Assembly: GCA_949752745.1 (NCBI GenBank)
Contig: OX457027.1
Span: forward strand, 74,468,700-74,532,699
DNA from: Protula sp. h YS-2021
Taxonomy: Eukaryota > Annelida > Polychaeta > Sabellida > Serpulidae
DNA: 64,000 nucleotides
Direction: 5' to 3'
Below the pieces are notes generated by a model. The model saw only the letters and a program-made list of their open reading frames with translations, was not told where the DNA came from and did no database searches. A program made the position numbers and the translations under genes. This document shows, piece by piece, positions 25,781 to 38,290 of the stretch (its first letter is position 1; each line of letters begins with the position of its first letter).

Positions 25781-25782
25781 CG

Positions 25783-27024
25783 TTACTTGCTAAGAGCTCG
25801 ATTTCTGTTAATCGTTACTTTTGGAGGCTTTTCATTTGAGCGGGGTGGCTTAGGGGAGGTTCTGCCTGCAGGTCTCCCATCGCCAGCATCCATAAGAGGG
25901 GAGTATCTATTCCCACTCATTTCCTCCGTAAGGTTTGTGCGCAACCTCTGTTTGGCAAGTTGAGCTCTTTGTTTGAGTCTTGCCTTTGTTTCGTGGCCCA
26001 GCTGAGAGGATTGGGGGCTTGGAGTACAAGACCCGTCTCTCTTCCCTGACAGCTCAGGAGATGTGCTTGGTAAAGACTCACAAAGACTGGAGTCCGTTTC
26101 AGTTTCTTTTGTTTTTCTAGAAGGCCGTTGTTGCTTTGGTGGCGAAAAAATCTTTTGTTCCGTAATCCATGTGATGTCAGTTTGACAGGCAGAATCCTGA
26201 AACTTGGGTCTTACTGAGCTAGCATATGTTTTCGCATTTGATGGGAGGAGGGTAGCAGCCAGTTTTCGGGCTTCGGGATAAGACACCGATTTTTCAAATT
26301 TTATCTGTTGCACTTTCTTTTCAGCATGCCACCGCGGACAATCCTTGGATGAAGCCGGGTGGCTGCCCATGCAGTTTATGCATTTGGGGTTGTGAGAGGT
26401 ACATGAACTATATTCATGCCCTTCCTCCCCGCATTTTGCGCAGGTGGGTTTTTGATTTCTGCATTTGTCTTTGTTATGCCCGTATTTCTGGCAGTGGAAA
26501 CAACGAATAGGGTTCGGAATATATATTTTCACTGGTAGGCTTAAATATCCAACTTTTATATTGCCTGGCAAAGTAGGCTTGCAGAAGGTAAGGACAAATG
26601 TTCCTCGTTGGCCCAAAGGTCGCGCTGCTGTCACACCCTGGTCCTGTAGTCCATCGACTAATTCTTCATCTGAGCAAAATCTTAGTTCAGGGTGGGTGAT
26701 CACTCCCCTGCAAAAATTTAAGGTTCGGTGGGCAGAGCACTTAGCTGGGGTGTTTACGAAAGATGTTATTTTCAGGAGGTTTTTACATTGTTGTAAAGTG
26801 GCTATTTGGACTAGAATGTCCCCCGAGCGGAGCCTTTTGATGTTAAATTGATTTCCCACTATCGATGCCACCCCCTTCTGGATAGCGAAGGGGGATAGTT
26901 TGAACGTGCCCTCTATCGGTGTGATAATCAGGTATTGTGGAAATGAAGCAGGGGGAGACCCCACCTCAATCCTTGGTCTTTTGGGTGTCGGTGATGTATT
27001 TTGTTTTTCTTTTGTCTTATCCAT
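25783..27024 (-). CDS. Non-LTR retrotransposon ORF1 (gag-like, three zinc knuckles)
   Basis: 413 codons, uninterrupted. The N-terminal half carries an RRM-like segment (YLIITPIEGTFKLSPF, GDILVQIATLQQC). Three CCHC-type knuckles follow at about residues 185-240 (CFHCQKYGHNKDKC, CAKCGEEGHEYSSC, CINCMGSHPASSKDC). The C-terminal third is Ser/Pro/Lys-rich. It binds the element RNA in the ribonucleoprotein particle. Its stop lies 2 bp before the ORF2 start, which suggests reinitiation or readthrough for ORF2. Confidence 0.9.
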   Translation of the reverse strand: MDKTKEKQNTSPTPKRPRIEVGSPPASFPQYLIITPIEGTFKLSPFAIQKGVASIVGNQFNIKRLRSGDILVQIATLQQCKNLLKITSFVNTPAKCSAHRTLNFCRGVITHPELRFCSDEELVDGLQDQGVTAARPLGQRGTFVLTFCKPTLPGNIKVGYLSLPVKIYIPNPIRCFHCQKYGHNKDKCRNQKPTCAKCGEEGHEYSSCTSHNPKCINCMGSHPASSKDCPRWHAEKKVQQIKFEKSVSYPEARKLAATLLPSNAKTYASSVRPKFQDSACQTDITWITEQKIFSPPKQQRPSRKTKETETDSSLCESLPSTSPELSGKRDGSCTPSPQSSQLGHETKARLKQRAQLAKQRLRTNLTEEMSGNRYSPLMDAGDGRPAGRTSPKPPRSNEKPPKVTINRNRALSK

Positions 27025-27978
27025 TAAGTGTTTTTTTGAAAATTTTCTTCCAGGTCTGCCGGCCCCGGCCTTACTATGACCACCTATTTCGGCAACGGGG
27101 GTTACCCGCCTAGGGCTAGGACACCTGGAATACTCTACTAGACGCGGCGGTATTCTCCATCCAACGCCGTTCGATTGACCCTAGAGCCGCAGTATGGTTA
27201 AACTGAACGACCAGCCGTTATTGATCGTGACGGGCCAGTTCACGAACGCCCTTCTTGGGCCGAAGAGAAGGACCAAAGGCATGTATTGGCAAACAAGTCC
27301 CTCAGCAGAATGTGTATTTGAAAGGCCTGCCTAAGAGACAAGAAGCCTCAATACCCAGGTAACCGCTCTCCTTCCACTACGGGATGCAACCCACGGCAAA
27401 GTGCGTTCTTATGTCTGGTATTATCACCAGCTACTGTAGGACATCTTGGTGGACGCACAACAGGTTGCCACGCTTTTATGCGGTTTGCGTGGGAACGGTA
27501 ACGCAGGTTTTTGTTGGCTGCTAGTAGTCGTTGCCAAGGGTGTGACAGAGCTAATACCGTATCTGGAGTACTACAATTAAGTAGACCCCAGATGATAATA
27601 CAAAAAAATGGATTGAATGTGAAACAATTAGGTAAGGAAAGATTTCTTTATTGCGATTAACGACATCATATTTATCAAAAAAGGGATATTATTAGGTGGA
27701 AGGGCATTGTTGTTAATTTGGTATGTGTGCTTTTGGGAAGGTTTTATAGTGCCTGTGAAAATGGAAATGATGGTGAGATGATGAAATGGTGGGAGGGTAT
27801 GGTTGGGAGGGGGGCGAGATACCAGTAGAACTGAGATATACCCAGTAAGACTGGTACCCCGAGGGGGGTCGGAATATCAACTCCGGCCTCCCTTTGGGTC
27901 AAGGGGCTCCTTTAAAAATAAAGGGTCGGACCCAAATCAGGCAGTTTAACGTCATGCCCGGGACGTTGTAAAATAACA

Positions 27979-28890
<912 letters not shown>

Positions 28891-29311
28891 TTCGATATAT
28901 GCATAAACCAAAAACCGGTCCCGATAAGTTTGACTTCGGTACTATGTGGGACAGATTTGTTGAAATCTTACAATTGTAATATTGTTGTACAGAATTAACA
29001 TTAGGGCATCATTTGCACTCCAATATTTTTCGCAAAATTTTATATTTTTGATATATTTAAGGTTTTATTACTTTGTGTTGTATATATTATATATTGTATA
29101 TAATAGTCATTAGCGAGACCGCCATAAAATATCGAATTTATGTCTTATATAATATATCTAAATAATTTTTATTATTTATTTTATACATTATATTACATCT
29201 GTTACATTGACTTTCAATAAAAAACTCAAAATTTATAAAAAAAAACACATTAGAAAATAAAAAAATAAAAATATGTATGGTCCCGCTAATGCCATATATA
29301 TACAATATATG

Positions 29312-29391
29312 GGTGCCTGGTCCCGATAATGCCTAAAATGGCCTTATATATATATATAAGGCCATTTTAGGCATTATCGGGACCAGGCACC
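29312..29391. repeat. Perfect 80-bp palindrome
   Basis: ggtgcctggtcccgataatg runs to the centre at 29351/29352 and then mirrors exactly to 29391 around a (TA)n core. The phrase ggtcccgataa also occurs near 28917 and, as ggtcccgctaatgcc, near 29279, so the palindrome belongs to a wider repeat family here. Confidence 0.9.
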
Positions 29392-30224
29392 GATAATATA
29401 TATATACATATATAATTTCCTTTAAGATATATTATTATTATTAACATTATTAGTGATCTCAATGTACAGTTCGCAGTTCATATCGCAGTTTAAAGTAAGA
29501 AACAAATAAAATAAAGTAAATAAAATAATAGTAATAGTGCTTGTTAAAAAAACAACAGCACCAGCAAGTGTCGAGTGTTCAGAAACAGAGGTGTTCACTA
29601 ATGAGAAATTACAATAAAATACCTATGGTTAAGCCTATGGCAATATTTGGGACCGAAAAAATCGCTCATTATATAGCGGTGTTCACTAACGAGACGTGTT
29701 CACTAACGGATATTTTTCTTTCAGAAAAATATAGAAAATAACATGAAAAAATATTATCGGAGATAATTGCATGATTGCACTGCCAGGGCAGTTCAGTGTA
29801 GACAATATGTAAAATCACAATCAAACAATAATAATAATGGCAATAGTAATAATAATATTTATACATAATAACAGTAATGATAATTAAAATAGAACCACGT
29901 TGTTTTTCAAGATTAGACCGAATTCTTAATTAACACCATTCCTCCCGTGGAGGCAGATATAAAGTTTCATTATGCCAGAGAAGCGAAAATTTTGGTGGTC
30001 TTAAGCGCCATTTTAGGTCATGGTTGGACTATGAATAGTACCTTTGAAGTAAAGGTGGGTTTTGTAAGAAGGATTTCAGTGAAACTTTTGATGACCTTGA
30101 GTCATTCAAGGTAACGGATGGAATACTAATTTTCGACACTATTGTATGGGTAGGTGTTATGAACACGATTATGGGAACGGATTTTAAGTAAACTCAGTAT
30201 GACTGCTCATATGGATGAACTCTC

Positions 30225-30760
30225 GAGCTAAAAAAAATTAGCAATGGTTGAAAGTATGTGCGTATGTACGCTTTTTAAGTGGAAAATCGTATCTCCTACC
30301 AGGTTTTTAGCCTGAATGTCTTGAAATTTTGGTTGATAGTAGCGAACATAAGTACCTACCTTCCTATTACTTTTTTGGCTATTCGCCAAAAATTGGCGGA
30401 AATATTGCCTAAAAACCAAATTTCTTTAAACGTATCTGCTCCTAAAATTTTCTTGGATACGTTCTAAAACTTTGGTGAAAGGTAGGGTGCATAAGTGTCC
30501 ACCTAGGTATTACTTTTATTGGCGGTTCGGCAACAACTGGCGCAAATATTGGCGAAAAACCGATTTTGTTCTAAAAGCTCAACCATTTGCAGGCTATAAC
30601 TGTTTTGATGATGGGCAATAAGTGGAAATTGTGGCGAAAAGCCAAAACATTTTTTGGAAAAACTTAACTAACTGCTTTAAAATAGTCTTACTGTCTTGAA
30701 ATTTAAAATAAAGGTAGCAAACATTATTCCCTTCCTGGCTATTGCTTTATTGGTGATTGG
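30225..30760. repeat. ~150-bp tandem repeat, about 3 copies
   Basis: Copies share attacttttattggc, a gccaaaaattggcg-type inverted motif and aatattggcgaaaaaccg, near 30375, 30525 and, more diverged, 30750. The gccaaaaattgg motif resembles the 11.5-12.3 kb satellite. Confidence 0.55.
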
Positions 30761-30876
30761 CCAAAAACAAAAAGTTATCAGAAGCTGTAAGGCCCAATTG
30801 CAAAGTGAAAAAGTATCATGAAATGTTTCAAGACTCTTATTCTAATTTCGTCACATTAAGGCCGTAATAAACACCA

Positions 30877-32110
30877 AATAAAATGGTTGTGCAACTTCGA
30901 CAGTGATGACTTGAATCAGTTCAATTATATGTTAATTCTTATGCGTGAAGTTGAAATTTGTTATATGTATAAATTTTCAAATTGGCGACACAGTCAATAC
31001 ACGCCCGTTGGCATCAACAATCAGATTTAATTCAGTTGTGTGTTGTAGTGTGCTTTTCCACAACATCGTAGTCACCATAAACAAAATGAATTTTCGTGGA
31101 TGCTCATTTACGCAATTGCTATTAAGTTGTTTTTTACACTATTACATTATTAATGCCAATTTGGGTTTCCTTGGTTCGCTAAAAAAATTAAAAACACGCG
31201 AATGATCCATCCATTTCTTGTTAGCCCAGTTGGCTTTTCAGCCAACAGAGCTATACAGATGGGAACAAGTGTCGTCCGTCCGTCCGTCTGTCCAAATAAA
31301 ATGGTTGTGCAACTTCAACAGTGATGACTTGTATCAGTTCAATTATATGTTAATTCTTATGCGTGAAGTTGAAATTTGTTATATGTATAAATTTTCATAT
31401 TGGCGACACAGTCAATACATGCCCGTTGGCATCAACAATCAGATTTAATTCAGTTGTGTGTTGTAGTGTGCTTTTCCACAACATCGTAGTCGCCATTAAC
31501 AAAATGAATTGGCTAAGGCACCTTTACATCTTATTACACTTGGGGATTTCCAGTCCCCGCAGATTATTGAACATGATTCCTTTTCTCTTCGCCACAAACT
31601 TGTTATGCAAACTCATCCGAGACGGTTAGTGCAAGGAAGACCAAATGTAGCATGTCCAGTTGGTCCACCGCATTTGGTTTAGAAATTCATGAACATTTTA
31701 TGTGCAAAAATGGATATCGAAATTTTGCCCCTGAAGCCCATTATAAGGCATGCACACGCTTTGATATGGCTAACAATACAAGACATTGATATCTCCACTA
31801 CTGACAAAGAGTTTCAAATATTGCGCGTATGTGCAATGTACTGTATCTTTGCCTTTAGGCTGAGTAGCAAACATCTTGTGGATGCCTATCTCCAATTTTC
31901 GTGGATGCTCATTTACGCAATTGCTATTAAGTTGTTTTTTACACTATTACATTAATAATGCCAATTTGGGTTTCCTTGGTTCGCTAAAAAAATTAAAAAC
32001 ACGCGAATGATCCATCCATTTCTTGCTAGCCCAGTTGGCTTTTCAGCCAACAGAGCTATACAGATGGGGACAAGTGTCGTCCGTCCGTCCGTCTGTCTTG
32101 CCGTCCGTCT
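30877..32110. repeat. Nested direct duplications, order A-B-A'-C-B'
   Basis: Block A (30877-31089) returns at 31295-31508 with few changes. Block B (31090-31293) returns at 31897-32098. B ends in ttggcttttcagccaacaga and a GTCCGTCCGTCCGTCTGTC run. Block C (31509-31896) is present once, between A' and B'. The duplicated open frames (30945-31205, 31363-31629) are not protein-like. C contains short open stretches I could not assign. Confidence 0.75.
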
Positions 32111-32199
32111 GTCCGTCCCTCGACGGTTAAGGTGGAATATTTTTTTATATTTTTTTATCCGATTCTTACCAAATTTTAACACGAGTTCTTAACCCTGCA

Positions 32200-33420
32200 C
32201 TGCAATTTTTCAGTTTAAAGCATTCGGTTTAAATGATTGCCGATTTAATGACCAATTTGAGCGAACTACGTAAAAACTATCTATTCCCTCATTTTTCATC
32301 GGAAGATTCCGAAAATTTTTATGAAAAAATTGGAACTAAGGAGTAAAAAAAGTGCTTTTTTCTATTTTTGAATTTCGACTTCTGAGCTTCAAAGTTTGCA
32401 ACTTTAAAAAATTTGAAAATTTGCAATTTTTTCTCAAAAAAGCAAAGTTTCAATTTGCACAGGGGCACAATATTTTACATGCAAGTACTTCTGGTGGGTT
32501 TGAATGATTTCAGTAATTTTGTTGTCAGTTGGTCAATTTGTTGTTCCACCGGAGGCAATTTTTTAAACTTCAAAAACTTCTTCAGGCTTTTTTTCAAGTT
32601 TGGTTATAAAAAGAGTGATATGCTAATTTTAAAGTTTTGCACAGTCGTTTTGACCACAAAGGGAACTAACAAATGTGTTCTCTTTTTTTTTTGACGCAAA
32701 AACCTATCTGGTCCCTCCTTTTTCATCGAAAGATTCCAAAAATTTTTGTGAAGACGCTAGAACTGAAGAGTAAAAAAAGCACTTTTTCAATTTTTGAATT
32801 TCGACTTATTATTGAACCTAAAGGGCTGCAAAGTTCTGAACTTTCGAAAATTTGCAAATTTGTAAGTATTTCTCTAAAAAAGCATGGTTTTAATTTGAGC
32901 AGGGGCACAATTTGTTACATGTAGATAATTTTGGTTGGACTTGAATGATTTCTGTAATTTGTTGACAGTTGACCAATTTTTGGTGTCTTCGGATGCAATT
33001 TTTGAAACTTCAAAAATTTCAAGCTTTTTTCTAAGTTTGCATCTAAAAAAACGAAAAATAAAACAAAAGAGAATCAATTCTATGACCCGAAAATATGATA
33101 TTTTTAGGGTGGGCGATAATAGGTAACATTGAGCGATAATAGGAAACATAGTGCAAAACTTTTCTCTTGTAAATGCAACCGTTTTAAATATTAGTTATGG
33201 GTGTCTTCGAGCGGGCGATAATGCACGAAAGTTGTAATTTTCGATTTAAAAGTGCAGGAATCAATTCTATGACCCGAAAATGTGATAGATATGATATTTT
33301 AGGGTGGGCGATAATATGGAACATTGGGCGATAATAGGGAACATAGTGCAATACATTTCCAGCCAAACTGGCCGATAGATAAAACAGTTCTTTCTGCACC
33401 TCATTTTGCATTTCAATTAT
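32200..33420. repeat. Two ~428-bp direct repeats, then a ~190-bp doublet
   Basis: tttttcatcg.aagattcc and gagtaaaaaaag occur near 32292 and 32720, with matching sequence after each up to aggggcacaat. At about 33074-33165 and 33262-33350 the phrase caattctatgacccgaaaat and gggcgataatag repeat. Confidence 0.6.
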
Positions 33421-33665
33421 GTGAATGCGTGACCTCAGTCCTAACCCTTTTAGGTGCCAAAATGGCGAGCTGCTCGAAGGGGACCCACTTAAAAAGTGAA
33501 AAATACTTCAAGATATCTCAACCATTGCTACACCAGGTTACATAACCATTTCCATATATGGCACAGCTTGGCAAGTGGAAACAACTTCAATACCAGTTTT
33601 TATTGAGCAAATGCTGCATCATGCTATGTCCAGCCTGCCCCAAAAAGTTATGCGCTTGTTAAAAA

Positions 33666-33838
33666 CAAGACTGTCAAGTGACAGTGGCACCGGTTGAGGA
33701 TTCAGCCTTGCGTCTCTTGGAAAATGGCAAGACGGTTATAAAAAACATTCAACCAGATCAGACTGTCTTGTCATTTTCCAAGAGACACAAGACTGAATCC
33801 TCAACTGGGCAAATGTCACTGAACAGTCTTGTTACAAT
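33666..33838. repeat. Foldback repeat, ~73-bp arms
   Basis: Left arm (aacaagactgtcaagtgaca on to about 33738) and right arm (ending gaacagtcttgtt) are reverse complements at roughly 85 percent, around a ~25-bp loop. Likely a MITE or old inverted duplication. Confidence 0.65.
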
Positions 33839-36229
33839 GTAACATCACATTAAAATTTATGACATTATTATAATTTATTTATCCCGGCAAACATTTCAAC
33901 GTCAAAAATCCCGGTATAACAAAAATGACGTCCATACCAACTGCCCGTCGTACTTTGATAGAATCACAGTGCCAGTACGCGTATTGTTACTCTTGACAGT
34001 CTTGCTGATATTTTCTTTTTAAATGTTTATTTCAAAAGGGAAGTAATTCAATTGTTAATACAATAAACAACTAAAAAACGGAAAGGTTTAAAAAAATTAA
34101 AAGCGATAGCAAAATATCGATGGTCTCTTTCAGGATGTTCCACAAATATATCTTGTTTCTGCTTACTTCAAAATATTTAGGTTTTCTATTTTTCTTATGT
34201 GGCTTAACAAATGAAGTCCTAACAACAACATAAAGGAAACATTATGTACTCCGATAATTCTTTGGAGTTGAAGAAATGCCAAGAGGTCTGTTGTTTATCT
34301 GCTAATTTTCTAATTTTGTTTTACAACACCGGAAGCCGTCGAGCTTTTCTCAGCAAATATTGATGTAGTGAAAGCCGACTGCAGTGTTCAATGTAGTTCA
34401 TGAATTAAGATGTAGTTATATATCGCAAAAACAAACCGTATAGGAGTTAGTAAGTGGTTTTAAATCAGTTATAGATACGTACGAGATTAATTCAATGAAT
34501 TGCAATTCGTTTTGTTTAATAACAAAATTTAAATTGCAATTTTAAAGTCTAAGGATAGGTCGGACATAGCAAAGTGCTTTCGAATCATCCATTAGTTACT
34601 GATTGCAGTCAATTCAATCCTCAATCAAAAAGTTTAATGAAGTCTTAACCATCATCCCTTTAACATCCCTTCCAAAATTGCTAATTTACAACACAATATT
34701 ATGTTGTTGCTAAAAAGAAAGTGCAAATGTCATCCGTGATACTGCTCTTTTATATAAAGCAAAGTGACCATAATGTTCATAAGTGATGCTAAAATCAGTA
34801 CAGTATACATCTGAGAATAAAAAAGCTTAGGGCAGATTTAGAAACATTACGCTTGCCTACTAAATTCCTGTTGGGAATCTCGTATAATTTGGGACCTCGA
34901 ATTTAAATCATTACCCGCAATAACTGAAAAGTTTACGCATTTCGTGAAATGACTGATGGTCACAGCCATTACGCGTAATGCCTGGCAAGTTTAGTTGTTA
35001 CACTGATCGCATTTGTTGTACTAACCCCCACCCTCTTTTACAGGTCATCTCCAGCCTAGAGGTTTAATCCTTATGGAGGATGGCTCCTTGAACTAGCCGA
35101 CTTAAGTGGCAGCACTGGTTTAGTAAGGCAGAGTTTCTCTAAATGAATGTGATTATCTGTACCCTCTCATACAGGGACTTAAGGCCGATTATACCAGTGT
35201 ATATTTGCAAGGATGTGCCCAGGATCGTCCTGTTCAAAATGATAGTCCTCATAATATTTACATCTTTCCATTATGTGCCAAATTGTTCTTGGGATCCTCT
35301 TTCAACGAGTTCTTACTTTTGAATGTTTTATAAAATTAAATATAAAAAACAAATCTGTTTTATTTTGGATCTTCTGAATTCTATCAAAATACCACTTCGA
35401 CTTGCGGAATTCCAAGGGAAAGGGGAAATTCACACACATAGAAAGGCCCGTGTATAATTCGGACACAAAATTGCATCCTTAGGATGTACAAATTAATCAA
35501 GAAATTGTGTGTATTTGTGTTTATAAGCAATTGTAAAAATTATAATACTTTTCTGGTCAATTTTCTTGAGATTTAGAAGTAATGTTCCCAGAACATTTTC
35601 CACCAAGCATGTAGTGTTTGGTCGAAATAGAGCAAAATATTAGACAAAGACGGTCAAAGGAAAAAACACAACACTAAAGAAAACAGTTTTTAAAAATATT
35701 CAAAACAAGTCAAAAAGAAAATGTTGCAAAATATCTGATCCGACTACTTTGCAATGTAGCTTGAATTTTCTCCAAATTCTCTTACCAGGCTTGTATTTTT
35801 TGGAAAATTGATCAAAACTTGCCAATCCAAAATGGTATAAAGGAATGAAGACACAAAAATGTTACTCCTCCACTTATACCGTAATTGCATTGCAAAAGCG
35901 ATATCCTCCACAAACTTCTTTGCAAAGCCATGCTTGACAGTTTGGTAAAAATATTGACCAAAAATGCTCAAATCAAAATAAATAATATATACCACTTTCC
36001 TTCCAAATACAATAGATTTGCTCTGAAATTTAACAGGATTATTTTCAGCGTAATTCTCTGTTGTGTTCCAACGAGATAGATCAGCCAAGGAGGCGCTAAG
36101 AGAGCACTGTTCCGTTTTCCTTATCCCATACTCAAAAGATATCTCAAGATGCACAAAAGATCTTTGGCACAATGTAACAGACAAGGAATAAACAAGGTGT
36201 AAGGTGATGGTAAAGACAAAGACAGTGCG
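33839..36229. other. No gene or clear element seen
   Basis: AT-rich sequence with many stops in all frames. The 35744-36244 minus frame has no recognisable motif and shares its end with the decayed retroelement that follows. Confidence 0.4.
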
Positions 36230-38290
36230 ATGTCGCAAGTACAAATCAGAGAGATTACAACAGTGTTATTTGTGAATTTATTGACAAACATGCTCCTGAA
36301 AAACAAGCCAAAATACCTCTTAGGTCTCAGGTTCCATGGTTTAACTAAACAGTCATTAAGGCTAAAGCGGACAAAAGACGAGCCGAAAAACTGTGGAGAA
36401 AGACCAGGTAAGAAACGCATAGAGCTGAATGTCAATCCAAAGGGGTCTTATTATATAAAACTGTGAAATCGGCTAAAAGGTCGTACTACACGGAACGCAT
36501 TAACAAATGTGGTACTGATAAGAAAAAAACTATTCAATGTTTTAAATGAACTTATAAAACGAAATCCAGTCTCATCCCTACCCGACCACAGCTCGAAAGC
36601 AGAATTAGCTAACAATTTCAACACGTTTTTTTAAATTCAGAAAGTGCGAGATAGTTTTTCGCCAGATTCTACAAATAGTGTGGACATTTCAAAAAACATA
36701 TATCATGCAAAGTTATTTAGTTTTGAGGTGGCGACACAAGAAGAGATTCGAAGCGTTATCCCAAGCTCCAGTAATGCATCATGCCAACTTGATCCCATGC
36801 CGACATGGTTATTAAAACAACACCTTGAATCATTACTTCCTATTGTAACGAATATAGTAAATATGTCATTAGAGTCTTGGTGCTTTCGCTCAAACAAGCT
36901 CTCGTCAAACCAATACTCAAAAAGTATACAATAGTGAATTTAAAAATTACAGGCCAGTATCGAATCTACCATATATTTCCAAAGTCATAGAAAAAATTGT
37001 ATCCACAAGAGTACATAAACACACGCTTGAGCACAATCTCCATTGGAAATTTCAGTCAGCTTGTGGAACCTGCCATAGTAGGGAAACGGCTCTTGTCAGA
37101 ATACATTACGATATTCTACGCCACCTTGACTCAAATCATGGGATCATCTTGTTTTGCTCGACCTTTCAGCTGCATTTGATACAATAGATCATACCAAACT
37201 ACAAGACAGGCTGCAACAGCGGATTGGACTATGTGGTGTCTCCCTCAAATGGTTTGAGAGATACCATACAGATGCTGTTCAGGGAATTATAATAGACGAT
37301 GTTTTATCTGATGTTGTTCGCATACGATATGGTGTCCCCAGGGTTCTATTATGGGACCAGAGGAGTACAAAATATACACTCTTCCGGTCGGAGACATTTT
37401 TCGAAAACATGATATCCAGTTTCATATATATGCTGATGCGGGATCATATGTCGCCTTTAGATTAAAAAACACAGAAGAGCTTGATAATGCAATAAACCGG
37501 ATAACTTTGTGCTGTCAAGATATAAAAGCATGGATGACGACCAACAAGTTAAAACTTAATGATTCAAAGACTGAAGTGATTGTAATTACCCCTGCTACCT
37601 ACAACAATAAAATATCTGTATTTCAGATAGCAATTGGTGACGCAGACATAGCCCCTACCAAATCAGCGAAAAACATTGGTGTTATATTTGATTCTAATGT
37701 GGATATGGATGCTGAAATTAGGAATAAGTGCAAAGTACCTCTTTTCCATCTTCGCAATGTATCGGCCATAAGAAAATATATTACACAAGAGGCCTGTGAG
37801 AAATTTATTCATTCTTTGGTGTCCTCCAAACTGGATAACGGTAATGCGGTGTTATTTAGTATTCCGAAGTACAAAATAAAGAAACTACAAAGAATTCAGA
37901 ACATCGCGGAACGGATAGTAACACAATTGCGAAAATGAAACAGGATAATTCCAGTCTTTAGGAATCTTTGGAATCTAAAATACTCATACTCTCGTTTAAA
38001 GTGGTATCCGGAAAAAAACTCCTGAATATCTCACACAACTAGTATCAATATACAAAACTACCAGATCCATGAGATTGAAAAATGACCTGTTATTGCGGAC
38101 TCTCAAATACAACATTAAGACTTACGGCGTTAGATCGTTCTCTGTTGCGGCTCCTTTGGAATTTTCTCCCTAGGGAAATGAGACCGATAAATTCGAGCTG
38201 TGATTTTAAGAAAAACTCAAAACTTATCTTTTTAGAAAAACCTTTAATCGTTAATTTTACATATATCTGTGCTAGTCATGTCTTGTATTA
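36230..38290 (+). pseudogene. CR1/L2-like non-LTR retrotransposon RT, 5' truncated and dead
   Basis: Pieces in shifting + frames follow the CR1-type order. Linker and RT start at 36230-36466 and 36644-36934 (LDPMPTWLLKQHL). The RT palm is at 37154-37465 (LDLSAAFDTIDHTKL). The rest is at 37351-37938 with KTEVIVITP and the RT thumb. The C-terminal block near 38100-38250 has remnants of the usual SVAAPxxWNxLP-type end. The catalytic box reads YADAG where YADD is expected, so the second Asp is lost. The endonuclease is missing. An (attact)n tract at about 38365-38390 may be its 3' tail. Confidence 0.8.

Larger units (their letters stand above)
21949..27966 (-). mobile_element. Full-length I/Nimb-like non-LTR retrotransposon with 12-bp target-site duplication
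   Basis: The element lies on the minus strand. Exact copies of tgtaaaataaca flank it at 21937-21948 and 27967-27978, marking a 6018-bp insertion. Its 5' end reads ACGTCCCGGGCATGACGT and its 3' end finishes in an (AACT)n-like tail (ataactaactaac), as I-superfamily elements often have simple-repeat tails and no poly(A). Two uninterrupted frames are present: ORF1 with zinc knuckles, and ORF2 with endonuclease, RT and RNase H, separated by 2 bp. The ~940-bp 5' UTR (27025-27966) has no frame of note. Both ORFs are intact and the duplication is perfect, so the insertion is probably recent. Confidence 0.92.

Noticed and set aside
31509..31896. Possible transposase fragment in block C
   Set aside because: A few Cys and His in short frames did not form a recognisable transposase signature.
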